From Gemmatimonadota bacterium (lineage in GTDB: Bacteria; Gemmatimonadota; Gemmatimonadetes; Gemmatimonadales; GWC2-71-9), in contig JAZKBR010000002.1 of NCBI GenBank assembly GCA_040388535.1, positions 644,485 through 708,484 on the forward strand: DNA of 64,000 nucleotides. The letters run 5' to 3'. Each line of letters starts with the position of its first letter. Position 1 is the first letter of the stretch. The translations under genes and the position numbers were made by a program. Below the pieces are notes generated by a model. It had not been told where the DNA came from. It worked only from the letters and a program-made list of their open reading frames with translations, and searched no databases. This document shows, piece by piece, positions 35,272 to 44,717 of this stretch.

Positions 35272-37833
35272 TCAGAAGGCGGCCGTCAGCCCCGCCAGCA
35301 CGCGACGACCAATCACCGCGCCGCCGTAGAGCTGGTAGCGCTGCTGGTCGAAGATGTTGGTGCCGACGACGAAGACCCGGTAGCGCTGGGTCATCTGCCA
35401 GCCGGCGTTGGCGCTGACCGACTCGGACGAAGGGACCTTGCCGACGAAGACGCCAGCGGCCCAGTCATACGAGGCAACGAAGCGGCCCGAGATCGAGGCG
35501 TCGAGGCCGTTGTGGGCGCCTTCATAGGCCAGGGTGAGGGTGCCCTTCTTCTTCGGCGTGTTGGGAAGGAGTTGATCCCCTGCCGCCGATGCTTCCTTCA
35601 CCTTGAAGTCGAACCACGAGTAGCTGCCGTCGATGCGGAACTCGTTGGTCAGCTGATAGCCGAGTCCGACATCGATGCCCTTCTGGTCAACCTTGCCGGC
35701 GTTGGTGTACGAAACCACGATCGCCGTGTTGCCATCTTCCTGACGCGTGAGGCCGGCTGCTGCGAGTGACTGCCCGGCCGCGGCCAGGTTCGACTTCACG
35801 GTCGCTTCGAGTGTGGGGCGGAACTGCGCCGGCACAGCCGCCGGCGAGGTCCACGCGCCGAAGGTCGGGTTGACGCCCGGGAGCAGGTCGGTGACGAAGT
35901 CACGGATGTTGTTCTGGTACGCATCGACCGTGACATACAACTTCGACGTCAGGCTGCCCTTGTAGCCGAGTTCGTAACCGTTGGTCTTCTCCACCGTGAG
36001 GTCGGCGTTGCCGCGGGCGACGATCGGCACGGCCGCCGACGTGGTGAAGAGCGTGCCGACCGGCACACCAGCGAGGGCGGGCCCGAGCGCCGACGCACGG
36101 AGTCCGGCCTCGAGGTTGGTGAAGTTGGCTGGCACGCCCGCTGCTGCGCGGAGGAAGAACTCCGAATAGTTCGGCGTCTGGAACGCCTTGTTGAAGGTGG
36201 CGCGGAACGAGTGGTTCTGGCTGGGCGAGAAGACCAGCGCCGCCTTAGGCGAGAACTGCCCTTCGAAGAGATCACCCTTGTCGTAACGCGCCGCGCCGAC
36301 GAGGCGAAGCTTCGGCGAGAGCTTGTACTCGAGCTGCGTGTATGCCGAGTAGACCTTGTCGTGACGGTCATCGTCGACCGGGCGCATCAGCGTGCCGTCG
36401 GTATTGACGTTGTACTGCCGGAACGATGCGCCGACGATCGCCTTGCCGTTGGTGAGGAAGGCAGTGTTGCCCTGCGCCTCTACGTGCGTGATCGTGGCGC
36501 GCTCGATCAGCTGCGCACCGCTGGCGAGTGAATACTGCGCGGTGGTGTCTTTGGATGTCCGGCGGTTGGCGTAGGCAAAGACATTGAGGTGCTCGCTGTT
36601 GAAGGCCGCGCGGGCATACGGCTTGAATCCCTTGCGCACCTGCACCCGGCCAATGCCCGTCACCAGAGTTTCGTTTTCAGACTGCGAGGCCCCGCCTTCC
36701 AGCGTGACCACCGATCCCGACGTGAAGTAGCGATCGAGCCTGGCGCTGCCGTACGCCGACTTGAGGGGGTCGGGGTCGCCCAGCGGGGCGCGGGTCCCGG
36801 CCGCCAGCGTCTGCCCGTGGAGCGGCAGCGCTTCGACGCCGGCAGCCTTGACGACAAAGTCATCGGCAGCCTTCACGGCGTCCTTGTATTCGTTACGCAT
36901 CGAGAAGGTGAAGGCACCACCGGCGCCCACCGAGTCCACCTGCGTCCGTGCACGGCTCCAGCTGTCGCTGCGGCCGTAGCCACCGCCGACACGAATGCCC
37001 CAGCGGCCCTCGCCGAAGGTCTTGGCTGCACGGCCGTCGACCTTGAAGGAATTCAGCTCACCACCGCTGACCGAGATCTTCGCGCCTTCGGCTTCGCGCG
37101 GCGAGAGAGTGGTCATGTTGATGACGCCGGCGAACGCATTGGCGCCGTAGAGCGCCGAACCCGGTCCGCGCACCAGTTCCATGCCGCGGAGGTCTTCGGT
37201 GGAAGTCGGGATCGAGCTCCATTCCTGCGACCCGAGGAAGGCGATCGCGAGGTCACGACCATCGAGCAGTGTCAGTACCCGACGATTCAGCGACGAATTG
37301 AAGCCGCGGGCGTTGATGTTGAAGTCGTTGACACCACTCTGCACGAGGTCAACGCCGGGTGCCTGGGCCAGCGCGAGCGGCACCTGACCGGTGGCACCGG
37401 TGTTTTGCAGGACCCGCGGTTCGATCGAGGTCGAGGCCGCCGGCGCTTCGACGCTGCGCTCGGGCTCACGAGAGACGGCCGAAACGGTGAGGTCAGCGAG
37501 ACTAACCGGCTTCGGTTCGAGTGCCGCGTCGACGGTGGACTCGCCGTTCACGGTGATGGTCTTCTCCACCGGGGCATAGCCGAGCCATCGGAAGACGATG
37601 GTCTGCGCACCGGAGGGAATACGCTGCAGGATGTACTTGCCATTGGCGTTGGTCACTGTGGCGACACCGACCCCGCGAACCGTGACCTGGACGCCGGCCA
37701 GGGCCGCGTTGTCACCAGTGCGAGTGACCGTGCCACGAACCGTGCCCATGGACTGCGCTGCCGCGGCATTGACCCCGATCGCAGCGAATGCGAACAAGGC
37801 GAGGCCGTGGACCCGAACGTTCCTCAGGAACAT
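35272..37833 (-). CDS. TonB-dependent outer-membrane receptor with N-terminal carboxypeptidase-regulatory-like domain
   Basis: The 853-residue product starts at ATG 37833 (signal peptide ending AAAQ). GTVRGTVTRTGDNAALAGVQVTVRGVGVATVTNANGKYILQRIPSG is the regulatory-like beta-sandwich. A plug domain follows (GVDLVQSGVNDFNINARGFNSSLNRRVLTLLDGRD, then RGPGSALYGANAFAGVINM) and a barrel ending in AGLTAAF. No TonB box is obvious. This layout is common in Gemmatimonadota and Bacteroidota. The substrate is unknown. The longer reading to 37938 adds a leader without signal features. A TGAGGA site precedes the chosen start. Confidence 0.93.
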   Translation of the reverse strand: MFLRNVRVHGLALFAFAAIGVNAAAAQSMGTVRGTVTRTGDNAALAGVQVTVRGVGVATVTNANGKYILQRIPSGAQTIVFRWLGYAPVEKTITVNGESTVDAALEPKPVSLADLTVSAVSREPERSVEAPAASTSIEPRVLQNTGATGQVPLALAQAPGVDLVQSGVNDFNINARGFNSSLNRRVLTLLDGRDLAIAFLGSQEWSSIPTSTEDLRGMELVRGPGSALYGANAFAGVINMTTLSPREAEGAKISVSGGELNSFKVDGRAAKTFGEGRWGIRVGGGYGRSDSWSRARTQVDSVGAGGAFTFSMRNEYKDAVKAADDFVVKAAGVEALPLHGQTLAAGTRAPLGDPDPLKSAYGSARLDRYFTSGSVVTLEGGASQSENETLVTGIGRVQVRKGFKPYARAAFNSEHLNVFAYANRRTSKDTTAQYSLASGAQLIERATITHVEAQGNTAFLTNGKAIVGASFRQYNVNTDGTLMRPVDDDRHDKVYSAYTQLEYKLSPKLRLVGAARYDKGDLFEGQFSPKAALVFSPSQNHSFRATFNKAFQTPNYSEFFLRAAAGVPANFTNLEAGLRASALGPALAGVPVGTLFTTSAAVPIVARGNADLTVEKTNGYELGYKGSLTSKLYVTVDAYQNNIRDFVTDLLPGVNPTFGAWTSPAAVPAQFRPTLEATVKSNLAAAGQSLAAAGLTRQEDGNTAIVVSYTNAGKVDQKGIDVGLGYQLTNEFRIDGSYSWFDFKVKEASAAGDQLLPNTPKKKGTLTLAYEGAHNGLDASISGRFVASYDWAAGVFVGKVPSSESVSANAGWQMTQRYRVFVVGTNIFDQQRYQLYGGAVIGRRVLAGLTAAF

Positions 37834-37934
37834 GCGTGGATCCTCAGAAAGAGGGAGCTGCGGAGCGGGGGAGATGCCCGGGGGAACCCCGGTACTGGAT
37901 AAAAGATGGGGACGAATCGCGAATGAGGAAAGAG

Positions 37935-38909
37935 TCACCCCCGAAGTGCGGCCTCGAAACGTCGGACCACATCCCCCGCCCCTTCCAGCGAAGTGATCCC
38001 GGCCACGCTCTTTCCCGCCTGCCAGAATTCGGTGCTGCCGGAGCTCTCGAGCGATGATCGTTTCAGTTGCCAGAGCGACTTGAGGGCGTAGAGGGTGCGC
38101 ATCCAGTGCTTGGTGCGCCTGCCCCGCAAGAGCGCGCGGGCGAGGGGCCCCGCGTGCAATCCCATCCGGGCAACGTAAGGCGTATTGATAATGGCGACCG
38201 GGACGCCCGTAATTCGTTCGGAGAGGACGATGTCATCTGCATCGGCGGCCAGAATCGCCGCCTTGTAGGGTGCACTCGCGGTGCATTCGGTGGTGGCAAT
38301 GAAGCGAGTCCCACACTGCACCGCCGCGTAACCGAGGTCGATCATTTCGCGAAAGGCCGGCGCATCACCGACCCCGCCTGCCGCAACGACCGGCAGGTTG
38401 AAGTGGGCCAACTCGGTCAGCAGTGCGGCGGCGTCGAGTCGCCCGGCATGGCCTCCCGCGCGGCGATTGACGGCGATCAGCCCATGCACGCCGCCGACTA
38501 CCGCCTTCTCGGCCCACTTCACTTCGGTCACGTCGTGATAGACCACGCCGCCGTGGGGCGCCACAAGATCCACCACCCAGCGTGGATTGCCGAGCGACGT
38601 GATGAAGAAGCGAACGCCTTCTTCAAGGGCGATGCCGAGCCACTTCTCCATGCGGTCACGATAGGTGCGCGACGATTGCTCGATCAGCGCGTTCATGCCG
38701 ATGGGCTTGTCGGTGCGTGAGCGGATGAAGCGGAGCCCCTCACGAAAGTCGTAGCCGTGCACATAGGTGAGCGAAATGGGCTGCACGACACCGATCCCGC
38801 CCGCTTCCGACACGGCAGCCACCAATTCCGGATTGGAGCAGGGATACATCGGCCCGCAGATGAGCGGGACGCGAATGCCGACCGCTCGAGTGAACGCAGT
38901 CTCGGTCAC
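37935..38909 (-). CDS. Nitronate monooxygenase-family flavoprotein
   Basis: The 324-residue TIM-barrel protein shows family features: ICGPMYPCSNPELVAAVSEAGGIGVV at the N-terminus (FMN pocket), GVHGLIAVNRRAGGHAG with the GGH signature, VVAAGGVGDAPAFREMIDLGYAAVQCGTRFIATTE for phosphate binding. It probably oxidises nitronates or reduces related substrates. The start overlaps the stop of the upstream hotdog gene (ATGA), so the two are co-expressed, hinting at acyl-CoA-linked metabolism. Confidence 0.88.
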   Translation of the reverse strand: MTETAFTRAVGIRVPLICGPMYPCSNPELVAAVSEAGGIGVVQPISLTYVHGYDFREGLRFIRSRTDKPIGMNALIEQSSRTYRDRMEKWLGIALEEGVRFFITSLGNPRWVVDLVAPHGGVVYHDVTEVKWAEKAVVGGVHGLIAVNRRAGGHAGRLDAAALLTELAHFNLPVVAAGGVGDAPAFREMIDLGYAAVQCGTRFIATTECTASAPYKAAILAADADDIVLSERITGVPVAIINTPYVARMGLHAGPLARALLRGRRTKHWMRTLYALKSLWQLKRSSLESSGSTEFWQAGKSVAGITSLEGAGDVVRRFEAALRG

Positions 38910-39373
38910 AGGGGAGCGAGGCGCCAGGTCACGGTGGCCACCGCGACAATGTCGCCGGACGCATCGGTGATCGTCGCCGTCACTTCGGCGTCGACGGGTT
39001 CGTGCACCGGCGGCGGCGACACCCGACTCTCGGCCAGAAGAGTCCCCCGCGCCTTCTTCCGGTATTCGATTCCCAATGCCGTGACGATACCACGGGCTCC
39101 GCTACCGACGGCGCTCAGCATCGCGAGTCCGCTGGTGACCTCCGCGAGATTCACGAGCGCGACCGCATGAATGGATCCGAGGTGCTGCCGGACGGCGCGC
39201 CGGTCACGGAGGGAGACGCGCACGTGCCCGGGTTCGAGTGACTCGACCCGGGCACCGATCGAACCGGTGTACGGCGCCACAAACCCGAGCAGTCGAGAGA
39301 AGAGCCACTTCCCGCCGGGGAGTGGTGCGAGTCGTTGCCAGGCAGCGAGAAGACGGCCGACCGGGTCTTTCAA
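38906..39373 (-). CDS. Hotdog-fold protein (DUF4442/thioesterase-like)
   Basis: The 155-residue cytoplasmic protein shows the DUF4442 hotdog pattern: LLGFVAPYTGSIGARVESLEPGHVRVSL, then LGSIHAVALVNLAEVTSGLAMLSAV on the central helix and IEYRKKARG. These proteins bind acyl-CoA or act as thioesterases; the catalytic residue is not certain. It is the first gene of the pair with the nitronate monooxygenase-like gene. Confidence 0.8.
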   Translation of the reverse strand: MKDPVGRLLAAWQRLAPLPGGKWLFSRLLGFVAPYTGSIGARVESLEPGHVRVSLRDRRAVRQHLGSIHAVALVNLAEVTSGLAMLSAVGSGARGIVTALGIEYRKKARGTLLAESRVSPPPVHEPVDAEVTATITDASGDIVAVATVTWRLAPL

Positions 39374-39511
39374 TGGGAACTCCAGACGGGAATCACAGCG
39401 GGGGAGCGCTGAAACGATGGCGGCTTGCCACCCGTTGGGGAAGAGGCAAGGCGTCCTTTTAGATTTCGCGCCGCGCGTTCTCCCTCACTCTCCATCCGCT
39501 CCGGACCTCCC

Positions 39512-42004
39512 ATGCGCCTTCTCGCGTACGTCCTCGTTCCCGGGCTGCTGCTCGCCAGTTGTGCCAAGGCGAAGCCGGTCGCTGCCCCGGCCCCGGCACA
39601 ACTCCCTGCCGCCGCTCCGGCCGGAACCACGCCTGCGCCCGGCGCAGCGATCACTCCACCGCGCCCACCGACGGGGCCGCAGCCCTACGAGAAGGTGGTG
39701 GTGAAGGGAGCGAAGAGCGATCCGGGGCTCTTCCTGGTGCACAAGGTGGAGGCGAAGACGCTGTTCGAGCTTCCCGATTCGCTGCTCGATCGCGACATGC
39801 TCTGGCTCACGCGGCTGGCCGCCGCTGCGGAGGACCTCTCGCCGTTCATGAACGCCGGGTCCAACGTCAACGAGCAGCTGGTGCGCTGGTCGCGCGAAGG
39901 CGACCGGATCCTGCTGCGCAGCTACTCCTTCCGCTATGTCGCCGACAGCAGCCTGCCGATCGCGAAGTCGGTCGCGGCCAACACCTTTGCGCCGATCCTG
40001 CGGAGCTTCAAGATCGAGGCCTTCGCCAAGGATTCGCACGCCGTGGTTATCGATGTCACGTCGTTCTTCGACGACGATGTGGCCGCGATCAGCGGCATGG
40101 GCCCGGGCATGCGCACGCAGTTCAAGGTGCGGCGCATGGATCCGGCCCGCTCGTTCGTGGAGTCGGTGAAGTCCTTCCCACTGAACATCGAAGTCCGCCA
40201 GGTCCAGACCTTCGATGCCGCGGAGCCGCCATCACAGGGTGCCTCCGCGACGGTGTCGATCCAGGTGGCGCAATCGCTGGTGCTGCTGCCGAAGGAGCCG
40301 ATGCGGCCGCGCGCGGCCGATGATCGGGTGGGCTGGTTCACCACCGACCAGATCGATTTCGGTTCGAAAGAACTGAAGGCCGCCTCGCGCTCGCTGATCA
40401 ACCGCTGGCGGCTCGAGCCGAAGGATCCGGCGGCGTATGCCCGCGGGGAACTGGTGGAACCGGTCAAGCCGATTGTGTTCTACCTTGATCCGGGAACGCC
40501 GACCGAGTGGCGCCCCTTCATCAAGCAGGGCGTGCAGGACTGGCAGAAGGCGTTCGAGGTCGCCGGCTTCAAGAATGCGATCATCGCCAGAGATCCACCG
40601 AGCAAGGCGGAGGATCCCGATTTCGATCCGGACGATGTCCGCTACTCGTCAATTCGCTATGTCGCCAACATGACCCGCAATGCGATGGGACCGAGCGTGG
40701 CCGATCCGCGCACGGGAGAGATCATCGAGAGCGACATCATCTGGTATCACAACCATCTGCGGTCGTACCGCAACCGGTTGATGGTCGAAACCGGTGCGGC
40801 CAATGCGGACGCACGCTCGCTGCACACCGGTGCCACCCTGATCGGTGAGACGGTGCGAGAGGTGATCGCGCACGAGATCGGCCACGCGCTCGGCCTGCCG
40901 CACAACATGATCGGCTCGTCGTCGTTTCCCGTGGACTCGTTGCGCAGTCCGAGCTTCACATCGGCTCACGGTGTGAGCCCGTCGATCATGGACTATGCGC
41001 GCCAGAACTACGTCGCCCAGCCAGGCGACGGGGTGACGCGCTTTGTGCGGATGATGGGGCCCTACGATTTCTACGCCATCAACTGGGGCTACCGCGTCCT
41101 GCCGAACGCGCCGACCTCCGAGGCAGAGAAGCCGACCCTCGACCGCTGGATTCGCGAGAAGGCCGGTGACCCGATGTATCGCTTTGCCGGCGGTGACGGG
41201 ATCGATCCGCGAGCGCAGACGGAAGACATCGGCGACGATCCGGTGCGCGCTTCGACGTTCGGAATCGCGAACCTCAAGCGGGTGCTGCCGATGCTGCCGA
41301 CCTGGACAGCGACGGCGGGAGAGGACTACAGCGACCTCAGCGAACTCTACGGCGAACTGGTGCAGAGCTACACGCGCTACCTCGGGCACGTGGTCACCCT
41401 GGTCGGCGGTGTCTACCGCACCACCAAGATGACGGACCAGGCCGGTCCGGTGTTCGAACCGGTGCCGGCCGCAAAGCAGCGCGACGCCATCCGGTTCTTC
41501 GACCAGATGGTGTTCACCACGCCGATCTGGCTGGTCGACCCGGCGATTCTCTCGCGGATCGAAGGTGGCGGTGCGATGGAGCGCGTGCGCACACAGCAGA
41601 GCTTCGTGGTGAACCAGTTGCTCGATGCCTCGCGCCTCGGCCGGATGAACGAGAACAGCGTCTTCGGCGGGGCAGGTGTCTACACGCCGATCGCGATGCT
41701 CGCCGATGTCCGGAGCGCGATCTGGAAGGAACTCGGTGGCAGCGGATCGATCGACCCGTGGCGCCGGCAGCTGCAGCGGGTTCACCTGGAGCGGTTGCGG
41801 ACCCTCGCGATCGCTGACGGTGCCCCCGCTACCCGAGGCCCGGATCCGAAGACCTCCGATGCGCGCCCGCTCGCGCGTGGCGAGCTCGCGGCGCTGCGCA
41901 CCGCGATCCAGGCCCGACTTGCGCGTGGTGGCGATGAGGCGACCCGGCGCCACCTGGCAGATGCCATCGCGCGCATCGGTGAAACACTCGAGGCGCGAAA
42001 GTAG
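39512..42004 (+). CDS. Zinc-dependent metalloprotease lipoprotein (metzincin, DUF5117/DUF5118 type)
   Basis: The 830-residue protein starts at ATG 39512, with lipobox LLASC near residue 15. The zinc site HEIGHALGLPHN begins at residue 454 (HExxHxxGxxH), followed by a Met-turn SPSIMDYARQNY. The N-terminal and C-terminal regions fit the DUF5117 and DUF5118 domains. It probably sits on the periplasmic side of a membrane and cleaves proteins. The upstream in-frame extension to 39425 lacks a signal peptide. Divergent from the hotdog gene. Confidence 0.92.
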   Translation: MRLLAYVLVPGLLLASCAKAKPVAAPAPAQLPAAAPAGTTPAPGAAITPPRPPTGPQPYEKVVVKGAKSDPGLFLVHKVEAKTLFELPDSLLDRDMLWLTRLAAAAEDLSPFMNAGSNVNEQLVRWSREGDRILLRSYSFRYVADSSLPIAKSVAANTFAPILRSFKIEAFAKDSHAVVIDVTSFFDDDVAAISGMGPGMRTQFKVRRMDPARSFVESVKSFPLNIEVRQVQTFDAAEPPSQGASATVSIQVAQSLVLLPKEPMRPRAADDRVGWFTTDQIDFGSKELKAASRSLINRWRLEPKDPAAYARGELVEPVKPIVFYLDPGTPTEWRPFIKQGVQDWQKAFEVAGFKNAIIARDPPSKAEDPDFDPDDVRYSSIRYVANMTRNAMGPSVADPRTGEIIESDIIWYHNHLRSYRNRLMVETGAANADARSLHTGATLIGETVREVIAHEIGHALGLPHNMIGSSSFPVDSLRSPSFTSAHGVSPSIMDYARQNYVAQPGDGVTRFVRMMGPYDFYAINWGYRVLPNAPTSEAEKPTLDRWIREKAGDPMYRFAGGDGIDPRAQTEDIGDDPVRASTFGIANLKRVLPMLPTWTATAGEDYSDLSELYGELVQSYTRYLGHVVTLVGGVYRTTKMTDQAGPVFEPVPAAKQRDAIRFFDQMVFTTPIWLVDPAILSRIEGGGAMERVRTQQSFVVNQLLDASRLGRMNENSVFGGAGVYTPIAMLADVRSAIWKELGGSGSIDPWRRQLQRVHLERLRTLAIADGAPATRGPDPKTSDARPLARGELAALRTAIQARLARGGDEATRRHLADAIARIGETLEARK

Positions 42005-42132
42005 GGCGCTGAGCCGCCATCGTGTGGCCTCGTCGCAACACGCCGGCGAGGCCACCGATATCAGGACTCCTGATCTGGCGCGGCTTCGCGTCGCTGGTCC
42101 GGATGTTGCCCCCGGAGAGGATCCACAGATGA

Positions 42133-43302
42133 ATGGAGCCTCTCCGCGTGGCGGTGCGCTGGTCGTTGTTGCTGTCCCTGTTGTGTGTCACCACCGGATG
42201 CGACACGCCCGAGGTTGACTCCTCGCCACCGTTCGTGGTCCCTGCACTCACGCTCCCCGCGTGGCGCGGCGGATTCGATGTCGGTCGCGAGCGCGCGGCG
42301 TGGACGGATTCGAGCCGGGGCCGGACGCTGCTGGTCACCACGTACTACCCGGCACTCATGCTCGATACCACGCGCCGTGAGGTCGTGGCGGGCGATTCGA
42401 TTGACGCGATCCTGCATCGCGACGAACTGGGTCGCAAGCTTGGACCCGCGGCCGCGAGCGGGCTGGTCGCGCTGCACACGCGCGCCGGCGCCGATGCCCC
42501 GGTCGCGCCGTGGGATGAACGTTTTCCGGTGCTGCTCTTCGCGCCCGCGGCGGGCTGGCTTCCAGGAGACTATTCGAGCCTCCTCGAAGGGATTGCGAGC
42601 CACGGCTTCGTCGTCATCGCGGTCGCAGCGCCAGGCGAGTCAGGCACACTGCGCCTGCCCAACGGCGAGATCGTGCGGCCGCGCATTCCTGACGATGGCA
42701 CCGTGTCACGGCTGTCGACGGATCTGGCCTTCCTGCATCAGCAGGTGGCAGTGCTCAACAACGACCGCGACTCGCGATTCCATCAACGGCTCGCGCTCGG
42801 CTCGGTGGGTGTCTTCGGGCACGGAGTCGGTGGCGCCGCGGCCGTCCGCGCGGCAGCGCGCGACACCACGCTTACCGCGGTTGCGAATCTCGATGGTGAC
42901 CTGCTGCTCGGCTTCGAGAAGACGGTGATCGGGCAGCCCATCCTCTTCGCGACGACGGAACCACTCGCCATGGCGCGGGTGCCGGTGGATCGCTGGAGTG
43001 AGGATCGGAGCGAGCGGCGGCGTGGGGAACAGTGGGACGAACTGTCGGGCGGTTCGCGGCGCCCGGAGCGCGTTCGCCTTCCCGGGATGCACCAGTGGAA
43101 TTTTCTTGATGCGGCCCTGGTTCCGCGCACGGCCATGTCGCCGGATCGCCGGCGCCCGCGCTTCGGCAGCATCGATGGCGCACGCGGACTGGCCCTCGCT
43201 ATTGACCTGACGTCGCAATTCTTCCGGGATGCCTTCGCGTCATCGCACCAGGGCTACGACGTGGTGCGAACCCTCTATCCTGAAGTCTCGCTAGGACGCT
43301 AG
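42133..43302 (+). CDS. PAF-acetylhydrolase-like lipoprotein with nucleophile Ser replaced by Gly
   Basis: The 389-residue product has lipobox VTTGC. It aligns in pattern with the PAF-AH group of alpha/beta-hydrolases: FPVLLFAPAAGWLPGDYSSLLEGIASHGFVVIAV, then the elbow VGVFGHGVGGAAAVR near residue 230, LDGDLL, and MHQWNF with the usual C-terminal His. The family elbow is GHSFGG; here the nucleophilic Ser is Gly (GHGVGG). Asp and His positions remain, so it may be a non-catalytic homologue. It converges with the methyltransferase-like gene, overlapping 4 bases. Confidence 0.75.
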   Translation: MEPLRVAVRWSLLLSLLCVTTGCDTPEVDSSPPFVVPALTLPAWRGGFDVGRERAAWTDSSRGRTLLVTTYYPALMLDTTRREVVAGDSIDAILHRDELGRKLGPAAASGLVALHTRAGADAPVAPWDERFPVLLFAPAAGWLPGDYSSLLEGIASHGFVVIAVAAPGESGTLRLPNGEIVRPRIPDDGTVSRLSTDLAFLHQQVAVLNNDRDSRFHQRLALGSVGVFGHGVGGAAAVRAAARDTTLTAVANLDGDLLLGFEKTVIGQPILFATTEPLAMARVPVDRWSEDRSERRRGEQWDELSGGSRRPERVRLPGMHQWNFLDAALVPRTAMSPDRRRPRFGSIDGARGLALAIDLTSQFFRDAFASSHQGYDVVRTLYPEVSLGR

Positions 43303-43907
43303 CGCGAGCGACTGCGCCGGCGGCCCGATGACGCGACGCGCAGCGTCTGGGCCGCGATCGAGGCCTCGGGTTCTGCTGGTGCCCAGCGCCGACGGCGCGG
43401 CATCCAGCATCGCACACTCCGACGATACAACTCATAGCTGCGCCCGAAGACACGCTGCAGGTCGTGCTCCTCGTCGCGGCGGCGTACCAGGTGCCAGAAG
43501 AGGGCGGCCGCTCCGAGCACGATGAGGATGAGGGCGGAGCCCGTGTAGAGTGACACCGCAATACCCTGCGCCAACCCGGCCACCACCATCGGATTGCGGA
43601 CCCAGGCGTAGGGGCCATCGATGACGAGGTGTCGCGGTGCATCCACGCGTGCCGGCGTCCCGCGCCCTTTCACCGCCAGCAGCAGTGCACTCCAGAGCGA
43701 GACAACGCTCGCGAGCACCATCACGGCCACGGCGAGGCTCTGCTCCGGTTCGAAGAAGAGTTCGTGAAGTTCCATCGCGCTTTGCCACGAGATGATCAGG
43801 TGCGGCAGCAGGTAGAGGCCGATGGTCCAGACCACGGTGAGGTGGACGACGGTCTTGATGACCAGCCACGAGGTCGGTGCCCGTTCAGCGGTCTGGTACC
43901 AGGGCAT
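43299..43907 (-). CDS. Isoprenylcysteine/phospholipid methyltransferase-like membrane protein
   Basis: The 202-residue protein has about four hydrophobic segments. The SAM-binding signature of the ICMT/PEMT group is seen in DGPYAWVRNPMVVAGL (residues about 100) and in RRRDEEHDLQRVFGRSYELYRRSVRCWMPR near the end. Such enzymes methylate lipids or prenyl-Cys at the membrane. It is the last gene of a minus-strand run, 18 bases after the multi-pass membrane gene. Substrate unknown. Confidence 0.8.
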   Translation of the reverse strand: MPWYQTAERAPTSWLVIKTVVHLTVVWTIGLYLLPHLIISWQSAMELHELFFEPEQSLAVAVMVLASVVSLWSALLLAVKGRGTPARVDAPRHLVIDGPYAWVRNPMVVAGLAQGIAVSLYTGSALILIVLGAAALFWHLVRRRDEEHDLQRVFGRSYELYRRSVRCWMPRRRRWAPAEPEASIAAQTLRVASSGRRRSRSR

Positions 43908-43925
43908 CGCGTCGGTAGCTCCAGC

Positions 43926-44585
43926 TCAGGGTGACGTGCGCAACAGCCGCTTCAGCCCGCGAATGAGGGCCAGAACGCCGACCACCTGGCCGAGGTGATA
44001 GAGGCTGTTGTGATCGAACGGCCAGACGAGGATGAATCCGAGAGTCGTCGCCTGTAGCCCGCCCGCAACAATACTGAGTAGCAAGCCTAGTGCCACCATT
44101 GTCGCACCGGGCCAACGGCGCCTGGCCAGGGCGGCATAGACCCCCAGTGCCCAGAGGAGGGCGACCCCCTCGAACAGCACAAATACCAGGTAATTCCCGT
44201 GCTGCAGCCGGGTCATCAGGTAGAAGCCGAGGGCCGCCAGGAGTGCCCAGGGGAGCCAGCGCCGGGCGCTCGGCCACCCCCGCCAATCGGCCTGGGCCCC
44301 CACAGTAAAGAGCGCGAGCGCCACACCCAGCAGCAGATAGAGGGGCTGCCAGAGGAGGTCGGTCAGGGCCGGATCGAGGTCGAGGGCGTGGACGATGGTG
44401 CCAAGAAAGGCCGCCGCCGCGAAGGCGGAGAAGGCGGCGGTCCAGACGGCGAGTCGAGGGGAGGGGGGCACAGCGCGGCGCAACGAACGGACTCCCGCGA
44501 TCACCACCGCGCCGAGCAGAGCTCCGGTGGCGCCAGTGGTGACCTCGGTGAGGACGGGATTCAGGGGAGGTATTCGGCCACCCAC
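43926..44585 (-). CDS. Multi-pass membrane protein of unknown function (DUF6962-like)
   Basis: About 219 residues with six or seven hydrophobic helices: TTGATGALLGAVVIAGV, then LAVWTAAFSAFAAAAFLGTIVHALDLDP, LYLLLGVALALFTVGA, and LGQVVGVLALIRGL near the C-terminus. No catalytic motif. The start is uncertain: GTG 44585, or CTG 44564 making a CTGA overlap with the stop of the small upstream gene; an ATG at 44636 would overlap that gene by 76 bases. I recall such proteins as DUF6962 but cannot verify it here. Confidence 0.6.
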   Translation of the reverse strand: MGGRIPPLNPVLTEVTTGATGALLGAVVIAGVRSLRRAVPPSPRLAVWTAAFSAFAAAAFLGTIVHALDLDPALTDLLWQPLYLLLGVALALFTVGAQADWRGWPSARRWLPWALLAALGFYLMTRLQHGNYLVFVLFEGVALLWALGVYAALARRRWPGATMVALGLLLSIVAGGLQATTLGFILVWPFDHNSLYHLGQVVGVLALIRGLKRLLRTSP

Positions 44586-44716
44586 TTGCGTGCGTAGTAG
44601 ATCCCGATCGCCGTCCCGACGCAGCTCAGCATCCACGCTGTCATGAAGCCCACGAGGGAGCCGAGATACCAGCCGATGCCGCCGGTGATGGTGGTCACGA
44701 TGACGACGACTCCCAT
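44561..44716 (-). CDS. 51-residue membrane protein
   Basis: ATG 44716 to TGA 44561 encodes 51 residues with two hydrophobic helices: GVVVIVTTITGGIGWYLGSLVG and FMTAWMLSCVGTAIGIYYA, ending KWVAEYLP. It begins 1 base after the TAA of the DUF1080 gene and ends against the next membrane gene, so it lies inside an operon. It resembles small double-helix inner-membrane proteins; AtpZ/AtpI-like is only a shape likeness. Tight spacing on both sides supports it being real. Confidence 0.7.
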   Translation of the reverse strand: MGVVVIVTTITGGIGWYLGSLVGFMTAWMLSCVGTAIGIYYARKWVAEYLP

Positions 44717-44717
44717 C

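Noticed and set aside
40649-42055. 468-codon minus-strand frame opposite the metzincin
   Set aside because: The zinc motif and lipobox are on the plus strand; the antisense frame is a GC shadow.
43299-43302. Convergent gene-end overlaps (also 52333-52349 and 60376-60384) as antisense regulation
   Set aside because: Short 3' overlaps are common in compact genomes; nothing else supports a regulatory role.
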